NCBI RefSeq assembly: GCF_000178955.2
Contig: NC_016631.1
Location: 1,488,001-1,552,000 of the forward strand
Direction: 5' to 3'
DNA from: Granulicella mallensis MP5ACTX8
GTDB lineage: Bacteria; Acidobacteriota; Terriglobia; Terriglobales; Acidobacteriaceae
Length of the DNA: 64,000 bases
The position numbers were made by a program, and so were the translations under genes. Of this stretch, positions 24,934-33,860 are shown piece after piece. The notes under the pieces were generated by a model. The model ran no database searches. It was not told the origin of the DNA and saw only the letters and a program-made list of their open reading frames with translations. Position 1 is the first letter of the stretch. Every line of letters starts with the position of its first letter.

Positions 24934-25545
24934 TTACAGCGGCGTTTCCTGGAGCTGGGCGAGGAGGTCGCGAAAGGCATTGCCGCGATGGCTGATCTGC
25001 CACTTCTGTTCGCGGGAAAGCTCGGCTAATGTGAGGTTTAGCGAGGGGATGAGGAAGAGGGGATCGTAGCCGAAGCCGTCTTTGCCGCGCGGGGCTTCGA
25101 GGAGCCGGCCTTCGACGGTGCCCTCGGAGCGGAGGAGGACTTCGCCGTCGCAGGCGAGGGCCAGGGTGCAGACGAAACGGGCGGTACGGTCGGGGTGATT
25201 TGCGAGGAGGGAGAGCAGGCAGCGGTTGTTGCGCTCGTCCTTTGTCCCGAGGCCCGGTTCGAAGCCGAGGTCGTCGGCGAAGCGTGCGGAGCGGACGCCG
25301 GGCTGGCCGTTGAGGGCGTCGGCGGCGAGTCCGGAGTCGTCGGCGAAGACCAGCAGGCCGGGGGCGAGGAGAGAGTAGGCGACGGCTTTGAGCTCCGCGT
25401 TGCCCATGAAGGTGGGGGCGTCCTCGACGGGCTCGGGCATGGACTGGAGGCCCGGCAGGGCGAGGACGTCGATGCCGGCGGAGCTGGCGCTGGTAGAGAA
25501 CTCGGCGAGCTTGCCGGGGTTGGAGGTGGCGGCGTAGAGGGTCAT
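24934..25545 (-). CDS. rdgB: XTP/dITP pyrophosphatase (RdgB/HAM1)
   Basis: 203 aa from ATG 25545, where the family sequence starts (LYAATSNPGKLAEF). It removes non-canonical purine nucleoside triphosphates to keep them out of DNA. Motifs: SNPGKL, the catalytic FADDSGLAADALNGQPGVRSARF (seen as FADDSGL and GVRSARF), GKDGFGYDPLF and ISHRGNAF. The longer frame to 25641 has no family likeness. Confidence 0.94.
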   Translation of the reverse strand: MTLYAATSNPGKLAEFSTSASSAGIDVLALPGLQSMPEPVEDAPTFMGNAELKAVAYSLLAPGLLVFADDSGLAADALNGQPGVRSARFADDLGFEPGLGTKDERNNRCLLSLLANHPDRTARFVCTLALACDGEVLLRSEGTVEGRLLEAPRGKDGFGYDPLFLIPSLNLTLAELSREQKWQISHRGNAFRDLLAQLQETPL

Positions 25546-25679
25546 CGTTACGAGATTAGAACAGTTCTCGTGCGGGGGCTGGGTACGAATCTCGAGAGGC
25601 GAGTTGGGGGTGGTGGTGGGGTATAGACGCAAGCGAGCCACACAGATCTTCGAAGCGCGCTCTGCGTCGGAGGTATCGT

Positions 25680-25806
25680 TCGCGGTACAAACGACCGCTC
25701 TCCTTTATCTGGCACAGTCGCTACTGGGAGCTAAAAGCGGTCGCCCTTGGCGATACCCCACCCTGCCGCACGATAAAACCGTGCGTCGAGGATGGGGCAC
25801 CCGGTT
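25680..25806. repeat. Dispersed repeat family D
   Basis: GACCGCTCTCC and AGCGGTCG arms, then CGATACCCCACCCTGCCGC, a short covarying stem (CGCACG/CGTGCG), and GTCGAGGATGGGGCACCCG. Paired with 28280-28462. Confidence 0.75.
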
Positions 25807-25815
25807 GTGGTTGGC

Positions 25816-26979
25816 TCAGTGGCAGCAGTGGTGGGCGGGGGCATCGGGTGCTGGGGCTTCGTCCATCATCTTCAGCATCTCGGGGCCGCCGGTCTTCAGG
25901 AAGCGGAGGAGGAGGATCGTGGAGATGAGCAGGAAGAGGATGTTGAGCACGGAGGTGTAGTTCCAGCGGAGGCTCTCCTGCATGATGTGCGCGGAGCGGT
26001 CGTGAGGAATGAGATGCAGCGCTCCGAAGATGGCTTCGACGGCGAGCGCGGAAAGTGCCATTGCGGCGTAGAAGGCAGCGAAGAGAAGGGCTGCGACTTT
26101 GAGTCCGTAGTACTTGCGATAGATGTTGAGGATGGGAAGGATGATGAGGTCGGCGAAGAGGAAGGCGATGACGCCTCCGAAGCTGATGCCTCCGTTCCAG
26201 AGCACGGCGGCAAGGGGTACATTGCCGACCGAGCAGACGAAGGACAGCACGGCGACGAGCGGGCCGATGAACGGTCCCCAGAGCTTGGCCAGCGTGGGGT
26301 GGCCGACGAGGAAGAAGCCCTGCCAGAAGTGCTGCGGCACCCAGGCGGCGAGGCAACCGGAGATGAGCAGGCCGCCGGCGATGTCCGGCCACAGAGAGTA
26401 CCAGTCCATCCAGTAGTAGTGCGTGGTGGCGGTGTAGCCCTTGGCCGAGGTGAGCTTCTGCCAGAAGGTGCCGGAGTGCAGGCTCATATCCATGGCGGCG
26501 TGGCCTTCCATGCGTCCGATGAGACCGCGTTCGGCCTGCTTGCGGGCGGCCTCGATGACGCGGGGCTTGAGCGTGGCGCGGAGGAAGAGCACGACGAGCG
26601 CGATCATGATTGGCCCGCCGACGAACTCCGCCGCCATGAAGCGCCAGCCGAGCAGGGCAGCGAGCAGGACGCTGAGTTCTATGACGAGGTTTGTGGACGC
26701 GAACTGGAAGGCGATGGCGGCGATGAAGTCCGCGCCCTTGCGAAAGAGCGAGCGTGCGAGCGCCGTGGCTGCGTAGGAGCAGGAGGAGCTTGCCGCGCCG
26801 AGAGCGGAGGCGATGACGATGGTCTTCGCGGAGGAGTCGGGCAGGAGTTTGCTGACGTGCTCTTTGGAGACGACGGCCTCGATGATGGCGGAGAGAATGA
26901 AGCCGAGGCAGAGTGCCCAGAGGATCTCCCAGGCCATGATGCCGGTCATTTGCAGCGCGTGGATGAGGGGTGTCAGCAT
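25816..26979 (-). CDS. Permease of the SO_0444 (DUF318-like) Cu/Zn efflux family
   Basis: 387 aa from ATG 26979 (MLTPLIHALQMTGIMAWEIL). About ten hydrophobic helices arranged as two related halves. Each half has a Ser/Cys-Gly loop typical of the family: GAASSSCSYAATALAR near residues 70-85 and FVCSVGNVPLAAVLWNGG near 255-272. A cytosolic linker of about 60 residues separates the halves. The extreme C-terminus APAHHCCH looks metal-binding. Relatives are proposed metal or arsenite-type efflux permeases; the substrate here is inferred only. Confidence 0.85.
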   Translation of the reverse strand: MLTPLIHALQMTGIMAWEILWALCLGFILSAIIEAVVSKEHVSKLLPDSSAKTIVIASALGAASSSCSYAATALARSLFRKGADFIAAIAFQFASTNLVIELSVLLAALLGWRFMAAEFVGGPIMIALVVLFLRATLKPRVIEAARKQAERGLIGRMEGHAAMDMSLHSGTFWQKLTSAKGYTATTHYYWMDWYSLWPDIAGGLLISGCLAAWVPQHFWQGFFLVGHPTLAKLWGPFIGPLVAVLSFVCSVGNVPLAAVLWNGGISFGGVIAFLFADLIILPILNIYRKYYGLKVAALLFAAFYAAMALSALAVEAIFGALHLIPHDRSAHIMQESLRWNYTSVLNILFLLISTILLLRFLKTGGPEMLKMMDEAPAPDAPAHHCCH

Positions 26980-27049
26980 GGCGTCTCCTGTTCTATGTTG
27001 CGTCACTACAAGGGCAGACGTAATTGGCGGCGCGGCATTACACCTCGGG

Positions 27050-28186
27050 CTATTTGTGCGGTGCGAGAGCGTTGTCGCGCAGGAAACCGATGCGGCCGTG
27101 CGGGCCGACGGCGAAGGGAAGCGAGAGGGCGTTCCAGTTCTTGTCGGCGTCGGGGGCGTCGCTGGGGCCGGGTGTGAGGGCGCGCCAGTTGCGGCCGTCG
27201 TCGGTGGAGATGTCTGTGCCGTTAGGGCCGACGGTGATCCAGGTTTTGGTGGAGGTGTCGTAGGCTACGGCAGAGCGGTAGCCGTGGGGTGGGGTGAGCG
27301 ATGGGATCGCGCGACGAGAGAGCGAAGTGATTATCGGGGCTCTATGAGGTACGAATACGCTGGCACTTGGAGAATCCGGTCTACGATAGTCGCCTCCAAC
27401 CACCATGAAATCCGCATCTAGTATGTAACCTTTGATGGTCTGCCGACGTGCGATTGAAAACGCTCCGGCGCTTTCACTGGATGCTATCGGAAGCTTGATG
27501 TCGCTAAACCCTTCCGATGGTTTACAGTCGCATGGATCATGATGTTGGTAGAAGATGAAACGTGCCCCTCCGTTTCCACCCGTCACAAATGCAATCTGGC
27601 CATGTGGTCCAGACATTACGGCAGCGCTATTGCTTGCTGCAAAGAGGGATTCGTCCTTTTGGGATACCGCCAGGTGCTGCTTCGTCGTTGGCGCCAGTGG
27701 CTGCCAGGTATTCCCTTGGTCCGTCGTCCTGTAGATCACAAAATTGCCGTTTACTGGATCGCCGACAAGCATTCCGTACACATATTTAGGCTTTGATCCG
27801 GGATCAAACGTGAGCGCGTCCCAAAAACCTTCCGGATCGGGGTTGGTGAGGACTAGCGTCCAGGTCTGGCACCCATCCGTGGTTTGGTAGAGACGAGACA
27901 GGTCGCCTTTGCCGCTGGACATGACGATGGCGGTTTTGTTGTCGAAGGCCTGAATACCGCGGAAGTCGAGATGTTCGGCGTTGGGTGGGATGGTGCAGTG
28001 TTGCCAATGGGTGCCGTTGTCTTCGGTGCGGAGGATGGTGCCTTCCGTGCCGGAGGCCCAGGCGATGCCGTGGCCGAGACTGTGGATGCCGCGCAGGCTG
28101 GCGGTGGTGTGGGCGTCTTGAAGGGTCCATTGGGCGTGGGCCGCGGTGGCGAAGGCCAGCGTTGTGAGCAGGAGGGGGACGCGCAT
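27050..28186 (-). CDS. Secreted YCF48/sortilin-type beta-propeller protein
   Basis: 378 aa from ATG 28186, the start that yields a signal peptide (VPLLLTTLAFATAAHAQW); the frame continues upstream through repeats but without protein likeness. Repeated blade motifs are LRGIHSLGHGIAWASGTEG, ILRTEDNGTHWQ, LYQTTDGCQTW, VIYRTTDQGNTWQ and ISTDDGRNWRAL. Such BNR/YCF48-like propellers act in photosystem II assembly in cyanobacteria; in non-photosynthetic bacteria they are extracytoplasmic proteins of unknown role. No Shine-Dalgarno was seen before the ATG. Confidence 0.85.
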   Translation of the reverse strand: MRVPLLLTTLAFATAAHAQWTLQDAHTTASLRGIHSLGHGIAWASGTEGTILRTEDNGTHWQHCTIPPNAEHLDFRGIQAFDNKTAIVMSSGKGDLSRLYQTTDGCQTWTLVLTNPDPEGFWDALTFDPGSKPKYVYGMLVGDPVNGNFVIYRTTDQGNTWQPLAPTTKQHLAVSQKDESLFAASNSAAVMSGPHGQIAFVTGGNGGARFIFYQHHDPCDCKPSEGFSDIKLPIASSESAGAFSIARRQTIKGYILDADFMVVGGDYRRPDSPSASVFVPHRAPIITSLSRRAIPSLTPPHGYRSAVAYDTSTKTWITVGPNGTDISTDDGRNWRALTPGPSDAPDADKNWNALSLPFAVGPHGRIGFLRDNALAPHK

Positions 28187-28223
28187 GGGAGGAGTGTAAA
28201 TGGTGGAGTTGTGGCGGCTTGGG

Positions 28224-28280
28224 TGAAGCAGATTTCCTACGGGGGTGACAACAAGAAAAGCAAGAGCAACGGCAAAATTG
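28224..28280 (-). repeat. Dispersed repeat family C
   Basis: Minus strand: TTGCTTTTCTTGTTGTCACC, CCCGTAGG and AAATCTGCTTC. The hairpin core carries two changes compared with the consensus. Confidence 0.65.
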
Positions 28281-28462
28281 GGTGCCCCATCTTCGGCGCA
28301 TTTTTTTGCGCCTAAGGTAGGCATCGCTGAAAGCGACCGCTCTGCACGAGTTTGTTGTACTAAAGGCAGTGGCGATACGAGCGATAAGCAGGAGCGGTCG
28401 GGCGTTCGCCCGATACCCCACCCTGCCGCGCAAAGAACGCGCGTCGAGGATGGGGCACCCGA
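28280..28462. repeat. Composite repeat family D (two opposed half-copies)
   Basis: One half GGGTGCCCCATCTTCGGCGC with TGCGCC lies in reverse orientation to the second half CGATACCCCACCCTGCCGC, which ends GTCGAGGATGGGGCACCCG. Between them are GACCGCTCT and GAGCGGTCG arms. It fills the gap between the ABC exporter and YCF48-like genes. Confidence 0.7.
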
Positions 28463-28472
28463 TTTATTGGGG

Positions 28473-30221
28473 TTAGGCGGTGAGGATCTCTTCTTCCAGG
28501 CTCTGCTTTTCGTAGAGGTCGTTGTAGTAGCCACCGCGTGCGAGCAGTTCGTCGTGTGTGCCGAGTTCGGCGATGCGGCCGTCGACCAGCACTGCGATGC
28601 GGTCTGCATTGCGGGCTGTAGACACGCGGTGGGCGATGAGGATCGTTGTGCGGCCCTGCATCGCTGTGCGCAGGCCGCCGAGGATCTGCTCTTCGGTGTA
28701 GGTGTCGACTGAGGCCAGTGCGTCGTCGAGGATGAGGATGCGCGGATCGCGCAGCACGGCGCGTGCGATAGCGGTGCGCTGCTTCTGGCCGCCGGAGAGG
28801 GTCATGCCGCGTTCGCCTACTACCGTAGCGAAGCCCTGCGGGAACTCGAGGATCTCGGTGCCGATGTGTGCGGTGCGGGCGGCGGCTTCGATCCCGGTTT
28901 CTGTCGCTTCGGGAACGCCGAAGGCGATGTTGTCGGCGATGGTGGTGGAGAAGAGGAACGTCTCCTGCGGTACGAAGCCGATGGCATGACGTAGAGAGGC
29001 GAGCGAGTACTCGCGAATGGGGCGGCCGTCGATCAGCACCATGCCGGGCGCTGCTTCCTGCAGGCGCGGGATGAGGGAGACGAGCGTCGATTTGCCGGAG
29101 CCGGTGGGGCCGACGATGGCGAGGCTCGATCCGGCGGGGATCTCAAGCGAGATGTTGTGCAGGACTTCGCCGCCGGTGGTGTAGGCGAAGCTGAGATTGT
29201 TGAACTCGATACTGCCTGCAACCGGCTCGGTGGCGACTTCCGGCTTCGCTTCGCTGTCGTCGATGGCAGGCTGCTGCTTCATCAACTGGTCGATGCGGAC
29301 GACCGAGGCGGCGCCACGCTGCACGAGGTTGACGACCCAGCCGACCGCGATCATGGGCCAGATGAGCTGCACCATGTAGACGTTGTAGGTGGTGAACTGG
29401 CCGACGCTCATGTGGTGCAGGACGACTTCGCGGCCGCCGACGAAGAGGGTGAGCATCAGCGAGAAGCCGAGGAAGAACTCCAGTGTGGGCCAGAGCATCG
29501 CCATCAGCCGGGCGAGGAGGAGGCTGCGGCGAATGTACTCGCGGTTGGACTCCTCGAACGCGGCGATCTGCGCCTCTTCCTGCGCGAAGGCGCGGATGAG
29601 GCGGGCGCCGGAGAAGTTCTCTTCGGCCTGCGCGGAGATGTCGGAGAACATGGCCTGGATGCGCTCGAAGCGCGTGTGAATGCGTGCGCCGAAGTACTGC
29701 ACGAGCACTGACGCGAAGGGCAGCGGGACGAAGGCGCACAGGGTCAGCCAGGGGCTGATGCGGAGCATGAACGGAAGCGCGACGGCGGTGAAGAAAATGG
29801 TGTTCGCGCTGTACATGATGGCCGGGCCGAGCAACTGGCGCACGGCGTTCAGGTCGTTGGTCGAGCGCGCCATGATGTCGCCGGTGCGGTGTTGCTGGAA
29901 GAAGCTGGGCGGCTGCAGTTCGAGGTGAGCGAAGAGATCGTTGCGCAGGTCGTACTCGATCTCGCGCGAGGCGCCGATGATGATCTGGCGCATGAGATAG
30001 AGGAAGATGCCGGAGACCGTCGCGATGCCCAGCAGGAGCAGAGCGTGGTGCTCGACCTTGGCGGCGCTCAGGCCGTGGCGCATGTCGTCGATGGCGGAGC
30101 CGACAACGAGCGGAACCATCGCCTTGGCACTGTTATAGAGGATGAGAGACAGACCGCCCAGGGCGAAGTTCCGCCAGTAGCGTTTGAGATAGGGGAACAG
30201 CGGACTGAGGCGTTGAAACAT
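28473..30221 (-). CDS. ABC exporter half-transporter (MdlA/YheI-like, TMD-NBD)
   Basis: 582 aa from ATG 30221. An N-terminal six-helix exporter domain (about 15-310) is followed by an ATPase domain. Walker A is GPTGSGKST at 371-379, the signature LSGGQ at 475-479, Walker B ILILDD at 495-500, and an H-loop in LIAHRVST. The residue after Walker B, normally the catalytic Glu, is Asp500 (LDDALASVD). Together with LIWPMIAVGWVVNLVQRGAA this points to the degenerate half of heterodimeric multidrug exporters (YheI/MdlA, TM287-like). The expected partner gene is not adjacent. Upstream on the same strand is FKBP, with a terminator between. Confidence 0.88.
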   Translation of the reverse strand: MFQRLSPLFPYLKRYWRNFALGGLSLILYNSAKAMVPLVVGSAIDDMRHGLSAAKVEHHALLLLGIATVSGIFLYLMRQIIIGASREIEYDLRNDLFAHLELQPPSFFQQHRTGDIMARSTNDLNAVRQLLGPAIMYSANTIFFTAVALPFMLRISPWLTLCAFVPLPFASVLVQYFGARIHTRFERIQAMFSDISAQAEENFSGARLIRAFAQEEAQIAAFEESNREYIRRSLLLARLMAMLWPTLEFFLGFSLMLTLFVGGREVVLHHMSVGQFTTYNVYMVQLIWPMIAVGWVVNLVQRGAASVVRIDQLMKQQPAIDDSEAKPEVATEPVAGSIEFNNLSFAYTTGGEVLHNISLEIPAGSSLAIVGPTGSGKSTLVSLIPRLQEAAPGMVLIDGRPIREYSLASLRHAIGFVPQETFLFSTTIADNIAFGVPEATETGIEAAARTAHIGTEILEFPQGFATVVGERGMTLSGGQKQRTAIARAVLRDPRILILDDALASVDTYTEEQILGGLRTAMQGRTTILIAHRVSTARNADRIAVLVDGRIAELGTHDELLARGGYYNDLYEKQSLEEEILTA

Positions 30222-30272
30222 ATAGAGGCAACAAACAGGAATTAGGAAACAGGAAACAGAAAAGGCAGAAGT

Positions 30273-30303
30273 GGCGGGGCATGGCTGGATGCCATGCCCC
30301 GCC
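30273..30303 (-). terminator. Terminator after the FKBP gene
   Basis: GGCGGGGCATGGC pairs with GCCATGCCCCGCC around a 5-base loop. On the minus strand it is followed by CTTCTGCCTTTTCTGTTTCC, moderately T-rich. Confidence 0.75.
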
Positions 30304-30319
30304 GACACTACTAGTTAGA

Positions 30320-31081
30320 TTACTGCTTCGGGGTTGTGGATGCAGGCTGAGTGGTGTTGCCTGCGGGCTGCGTGGTTGTTCCTGCGGGTGTCGCGGGCTT
30401 GGCGGCAGGCGGCACGGGGTGCACGGGAGGAGCTGGAGGTGTCTTCGGTGCGGGGGCGCTGTCGCTCTCGCTGACGACTTCCATGTCGAATACCAGCATG
30501 GACTTCGCGGGGATGATGGGAGGACGGCCCTGCTCGCCGTAGGCCAGCTGATAGGGGATGAAGAGGCGGCGCTTGCCACCGACGTGCATGCCCTCAAAAC
30601 CGGTGTCCCAGCCCTGGATGACGCGATGCATGCCGTAGGGGAAGGAGATAGGCTCCTTGCCGGGGTGGTCTTCGGAGGAGTCGAACTTGGTACCGTCCGG
30701 CAGGTAGCCGGTGTACTTCACGGACAGATATTTGCCCTGGCGAACGGGATCTCCCGTGCCGACGATGATATCGACGTAGTTGAGAGAGTAGGTGGTTGGG
30801 GTTGCTCCCAGGCTCTCGCGGACCTCAGGGCTGAGGAGCGGCGAGGCGTAGTCCAGCTTCATATCGGGCGTACGAGTGAGGGTATAGAGCGGCTTGGCGC
30901 AGGAGACCCCGGCAGGCAGAGCGGGGATCTTGGACGAAAGCGTGGGCAAGGTGGAGCAACCGACAACGCGGTGTGCCGTTGTGGCGGTGGCGTGGTGGAC
31001 GGGTGTGGTTGAGGCTGTCTGTGCCGCGAGCGGGAGAGCTGTCGCGACGAGGGCGAGGGCAGAGAGAGTTGTGGTTTTCAT
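30320..31081 (-). CDS. Secreted FKBP-type peptidyl-prolyl isomerase
   Basis: 253 aa. Signal peptide at 1-20 (MKTTTLSALALVATALPLAA). The FKBP domain, about 105-205, shows the usual KYLSVKYTGYLPDGTKFDSS, GKEPISFPYGMHRVIQGWD, GGKRRLFIPYQLAYGEQGRP and MLVFDMEVVS. It isomerises prolyl bonds in the periplasm. The last 45 residues are Pro/Ala/Thr repeats (TTQPAGNTTQPAST), probably a flexible or cell-wall-spanning tail. Third prolyl isomerase in the window. Confidence 0.93.
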   Translation of the reverse strand: MKTTTLSALALVATALPLAAQTASTTPVHHATATTAHRVVGCSTLPTLSSKIPALPAGVSCAKPLYTLTRTPDMKLDYASPLLSPEVRESLGATPTTYSLNYVDIIVGTGDPVRQGKYLSVKYTGYLPDGTKFDSSEDHPGKEPISFPYGMHRVIQGWDTGFEGMHVGGKRRLFIPYQLAYGEQGRPPIIPAKSMLVFDMEVVSESDSAPAPKTPPAPPVHPVPPAAKPATPAGTTTQPAGNTTQPASTTPKQ

Positions 31082-31164
31082 TTCGGAATTAGTTTAGCTC
31101 GGCGCTGTAGTTTCGTGGTGAAGATGGGGAAGATCGCAGGTCGTGGTTACTTGTCGCTTCGTTT

Positions 31165-31445
31165 TTACTTTTGTTTTTCTGGTTTGTCATTCCGAGCGCA
31201 GCGAGCGAACCTGCTGTCTCCCGTTCTTAGCTAGAGCTAGCATGACCACTTTACTCCAGTAAAAAGCGAGATCTCTGCTTCGTGTCCCTGTTTTCTGTGG
31301 TGGTGCGAGCGAAAAACGGGAGGAAGCAGGTTCGCTCGCTACGCTCGGAATGACAAACCAGAAATGCAACAGCAACGGCAGAAGCAGATTCCCTGCGGGA
31401 ATGACAAACCAGAAAAACAAAGGCAAAAGCAACGGCAACGATTTT
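31165..31445. repeat. Cluster of family C repeats between LptFG and FKBP genes
   Basis: Three hairpin units: 31180-31215 (GTTTGTCATTCCGAGCGCAG type, plus orientation), 31322-31365 (long-arm GTTCGCTCGCTACGCTCGGA) and 31380-31445 (CAGATTCCCTGCGGGAATGA with purine tail). The last two are in minus-gene polarity, about 20 bases after the LptFG stop. No gene in the 380-base gap. Confidence 0.72.
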
Positions 31446-31461
31446 GCTGCGGATGAAGCAA

Positions 31462-33819
31462 CTACGTGGGCACCCGCAGCAGCAGGTACGTACCGACCAT
31501 GGCGAAGAGGATGTCCGGCGACCAGGCGGCCAGGATAGAGGGCAGCGAGTTGACGTTGCCGAGGTTCTCGAAGATGGCCGCGATCACCCAATAGGAGATG
31601 GCGACGCCGATGCCCGCTCCCATGCCGGCAAGGCCGCCTCGTTTGCCGGTGGAGAGCGCGAACGGCACGGCGAGGATGGCCATGACGAGCGCCATGAGCG
31701 GATAGGCGATCTTGCGATTGAGCTGGACGCGCAGCCTGGTGGTGTCGAAGCCACTCTGCTTCAGGTCGCGGATGTACTTAGAGAGTTCGCTGTAGGACAT
31801 CTCCTGCGACTGACGGTCTTCTTTTTTGAAGTAGCCCGGCTGCTCGTGGATCTCCGGAAAGCTGTTGAGGGTGAACGGCTGGTAGCTGCTGATGGCGTCT
31901 CCGCTGAAGGTGCGCTGCCAGCCGTTCTCGAAGACCCAGCGGTTGACGCTATCGTCCCAGCGCGCGCTGGTGGCGAAGATGCGGCGCGTCAGGGTGAAGG
32001 TGCCGGGCTGGAACTCGAAGACCGTCAGGTTGGCGAAGACGTTCTTATCGGAGTCGAAGAACTGGTAGTAGAAGATGCGCGTGGGTTCTTTGTTGCCGAG
32101 AGTCTGTCCGGACATCCACTTGCGGTCGGCACGCAGGAAGGTCTGCGCGGGTTTGCCCTTGATGACGGAGCGCAGGGCCTCCTGCTTGCGATTGGCAGCG
32201 GGAAGGTAGGTTTCGTCGAAGGCGAAGAGTATAGCCGAGAGAGCCAGCGCGACCAGGAGCACCGGCGTGGCGATGCGATAGAGGCTGACGCCGGTGGCCT
32301 TCATCGCGGTGAGTTCGCTGGTGCGGCTGAGAGCGCCGAAGGTGATGAGTACCGCGACGAGGGAACAGAGCGGGGTGACGTTGTAGAGGATGAACGGGAT
32401 CAGGTTCAGCAGGTATTCGCCGACGGTGACGAGCGGCGTGCGGTACTTGATGATGTCGCCGATGAGCTCGAAGAAGGTGAAGATCAGGAAGAGTCCGACG
32501 AGGCTGGTGAGCACCAGGCCGAAGTTTCGCAGGAAGCTGCCCATGACGTACTCATCGAGGATGAGCGGGAAGCGGATGCGCAGGGCACGGCGAAGCTGCT
32601 GCATGCGCGCGCCGGAGCCGAAGCCCTCTGTGTTGGCGGATTTCGTGCGTCGAGGCTTCGAGAAGAGCCTGCTGAGCGTGGCCCCAGCGCTTGAGAGCAG
32701 GTTGAGCGCAACGCCGCCGCGCGACATCTGCTGCAGCAGTAGAACTCCGGCGACGCCGAAGATGATGTTGGCTCCCCAGACCCCGGCAAAGGCTGAGAGC
32801 TTGCCCTGCCGGGCGAGCGCACTGCCAACGAACGAGAGGATGTAATACGCGAAGACCAGAACCAGCGTAATCGCGAAGCCCGTGCCCTTGCCGCCGCGCT
32901 TGGACGAGAGGCCGAGGGGGACGCCGACGAGCATCAGGACAAGGCACGCCGCTGGATATGAGAAGCGGCGATGGAGTTCGATGAAGTAAGGCTGCGTGTC
33001 ACCGCTGCCGTGGGCGAACTTCCAGAGTTCGCCCATGCTGAGCGCTTGGATGGGCGTGTCGCGGCGGCTGATGTGCGAGTCCTCTTCCTGCTGGCCCGTC
33101 TGGATGGGCAGTTCGGTGCTGGCGAAGGTAGAGATGTCGTACTGGTTTGGGTTGTTGCCGGCGATGTCGTGCCGCGAGCCGTCGGAGAGCTGCATGCGCA
33201 ACGTCTGAGGATCACCGGGAGTGCCGGTGACGAGGGCCTCCTGCGACGTAATGATGTGCGGGGTCGCGGGCTGGGTTAAGTCGGCCAGAAAGACGTTCTT
33301 CCACTCGGCGGCACCGGAGCCGGGGACGACATCCTGCACATAGAGGACGTAGTTTTTGAAGTCTTCGTAGAAGACGCGCGGCTGAACCTGGATGGCGGCT
33401 TCGCCGCTTGCGCCCTGGGCCTCGTATTGCAGCAACGCGGCGGCGGCGCGGGGGGCGACGTAGAGCGAGTTCACCAGGCCCACGGCCCAGGAGAGAACCG
33501 CGACGATGCTGACGATGCGCACGAAGGAGAGCACACCCATACCGCTGGCGCGCATCGCGGTGATTTCGCTGTCGGCGGCCAGGCGGCTGAGGCCTAGGAG
33601 GATGCCGATCAACACGGCCATCGGAATGGTCAGCGTGAGGAAGTAGGGGAGGAGGTAGCCGATGAGGCGGAGAATATCGGCGAACGAAGCCGCGCCGTGT
33701 ACGGCGAGTTCCATCAGCGCGAGCAGATAGCGCATGAAGAGGATGAAGGTGAAGAGCACGCCACCCAGCAGAGCGTAGCCGACAACCTCGCGAAGTATGT
33801 AACGAGTGAAGATGCGCAA
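31462..33819 (-). CDS. Fused LptF-LptG lipopolysaccharide export permease
   Basis: 785 aa, about twice the length of LptF or LptG (about 360 each). Two YjgP/YjgQ domains follow one another: residues 1 to about 370 (MRIFTRYILREVVGYALLGG start, two N-terminal helices, beta-jellyroll, then C-terminal helices ending VLLLQQMSRGG) and about 410-785 (ILDEYVMGSFLRNFGLVLTS start, SRTSELTAMKATGVSLYRIA coupling region, RKIAYPLMALVMAILAVPFA). The linker has about 40 basic residues. LptFG with LptB drives LPS out of the inner membrane. The matching LptB, LptC and LptA are not in this window. Confidence 0.93.
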   Translation of the reverse strand: MRIFTRYILREVVGYALLGGVLFTFILFMRYLLALMELAVHGAASFADILRLIGYLLPYFLTLTIPMAVLIGILLGLSRLAADSEITAMRASGMGVLSFVRIVSIVAVLSWAVGLVNSLYVAPRAAAALLQYEAQGASGEAAIQVQPRVFYEDFKNYVLYVQDVVPGSGAAEWKNVFLADLTQPATPHIITSQEALVTGTPGDPQTLRMQLSDGSRHDIAGNNPNQYDISTFASTELPIQTGQQEEDSHISRRDTPIQALSMGELWKFAHGSGDTQPYFIELHRRFSYPAACLVLMLVGVPLGLSSKRGGKGTGFAITLVLVFAYYILSFVGSALARQGKLSAFAGVWGANIIFGVAGVLLLQQMSRGGVALNLLSSAGATLSRLFSKPRRTKSANTEGFGSGARMQQLRRALRIRFPLILDEYVMGSFLRNFGLVLTSLVGLFLIFTFFELIGDIIKYRTPLVTVGEYLLNLIPFILYNVTPLCSLVAVLITFGALSRTSELTAMKATGVSLYRIATPVLLVALALSAILFAFDETYLPAANRKQEALRSVIKGKPAQTFLRADRKWMSGQTLGNKEPTRIFYYQFFDSDKNVFANLTVFEFQPGTFTLTRRIFATSARWDDSVNRWVFENGWQRTFSGDAISSYQPFTLNSFPEIHEQPGYFKKEDRQSQEMSYSELSKYIRDLKQSGFDTTRLRVQLNRKIAYPLMALVMAILAVPFALSTGKRGGLAGMGAGIGVAISYWVIAAIFENLGNVNSLPSILAAWSPDILFAMVGTYLLLRVPT

Positions 33820-33860
33820 GTTTTGCGCCGCGTCCGTGCGGCTATTTTGAGTGTACCGGA

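Noticed and set aside
25792-27177. 461-codon plus-strand open frame opposite the metal permease
   Set aside because: Antisense shadow with Glu/Asp/Gly bias; the minus frame has ten membrane helices and family motifs.
28187-28609. Upstream extension of the YCF48-like frame
   Set aside because: It runs through repeat families C and D and into the ABC exporter gene; the signal peptide starts at 28186.
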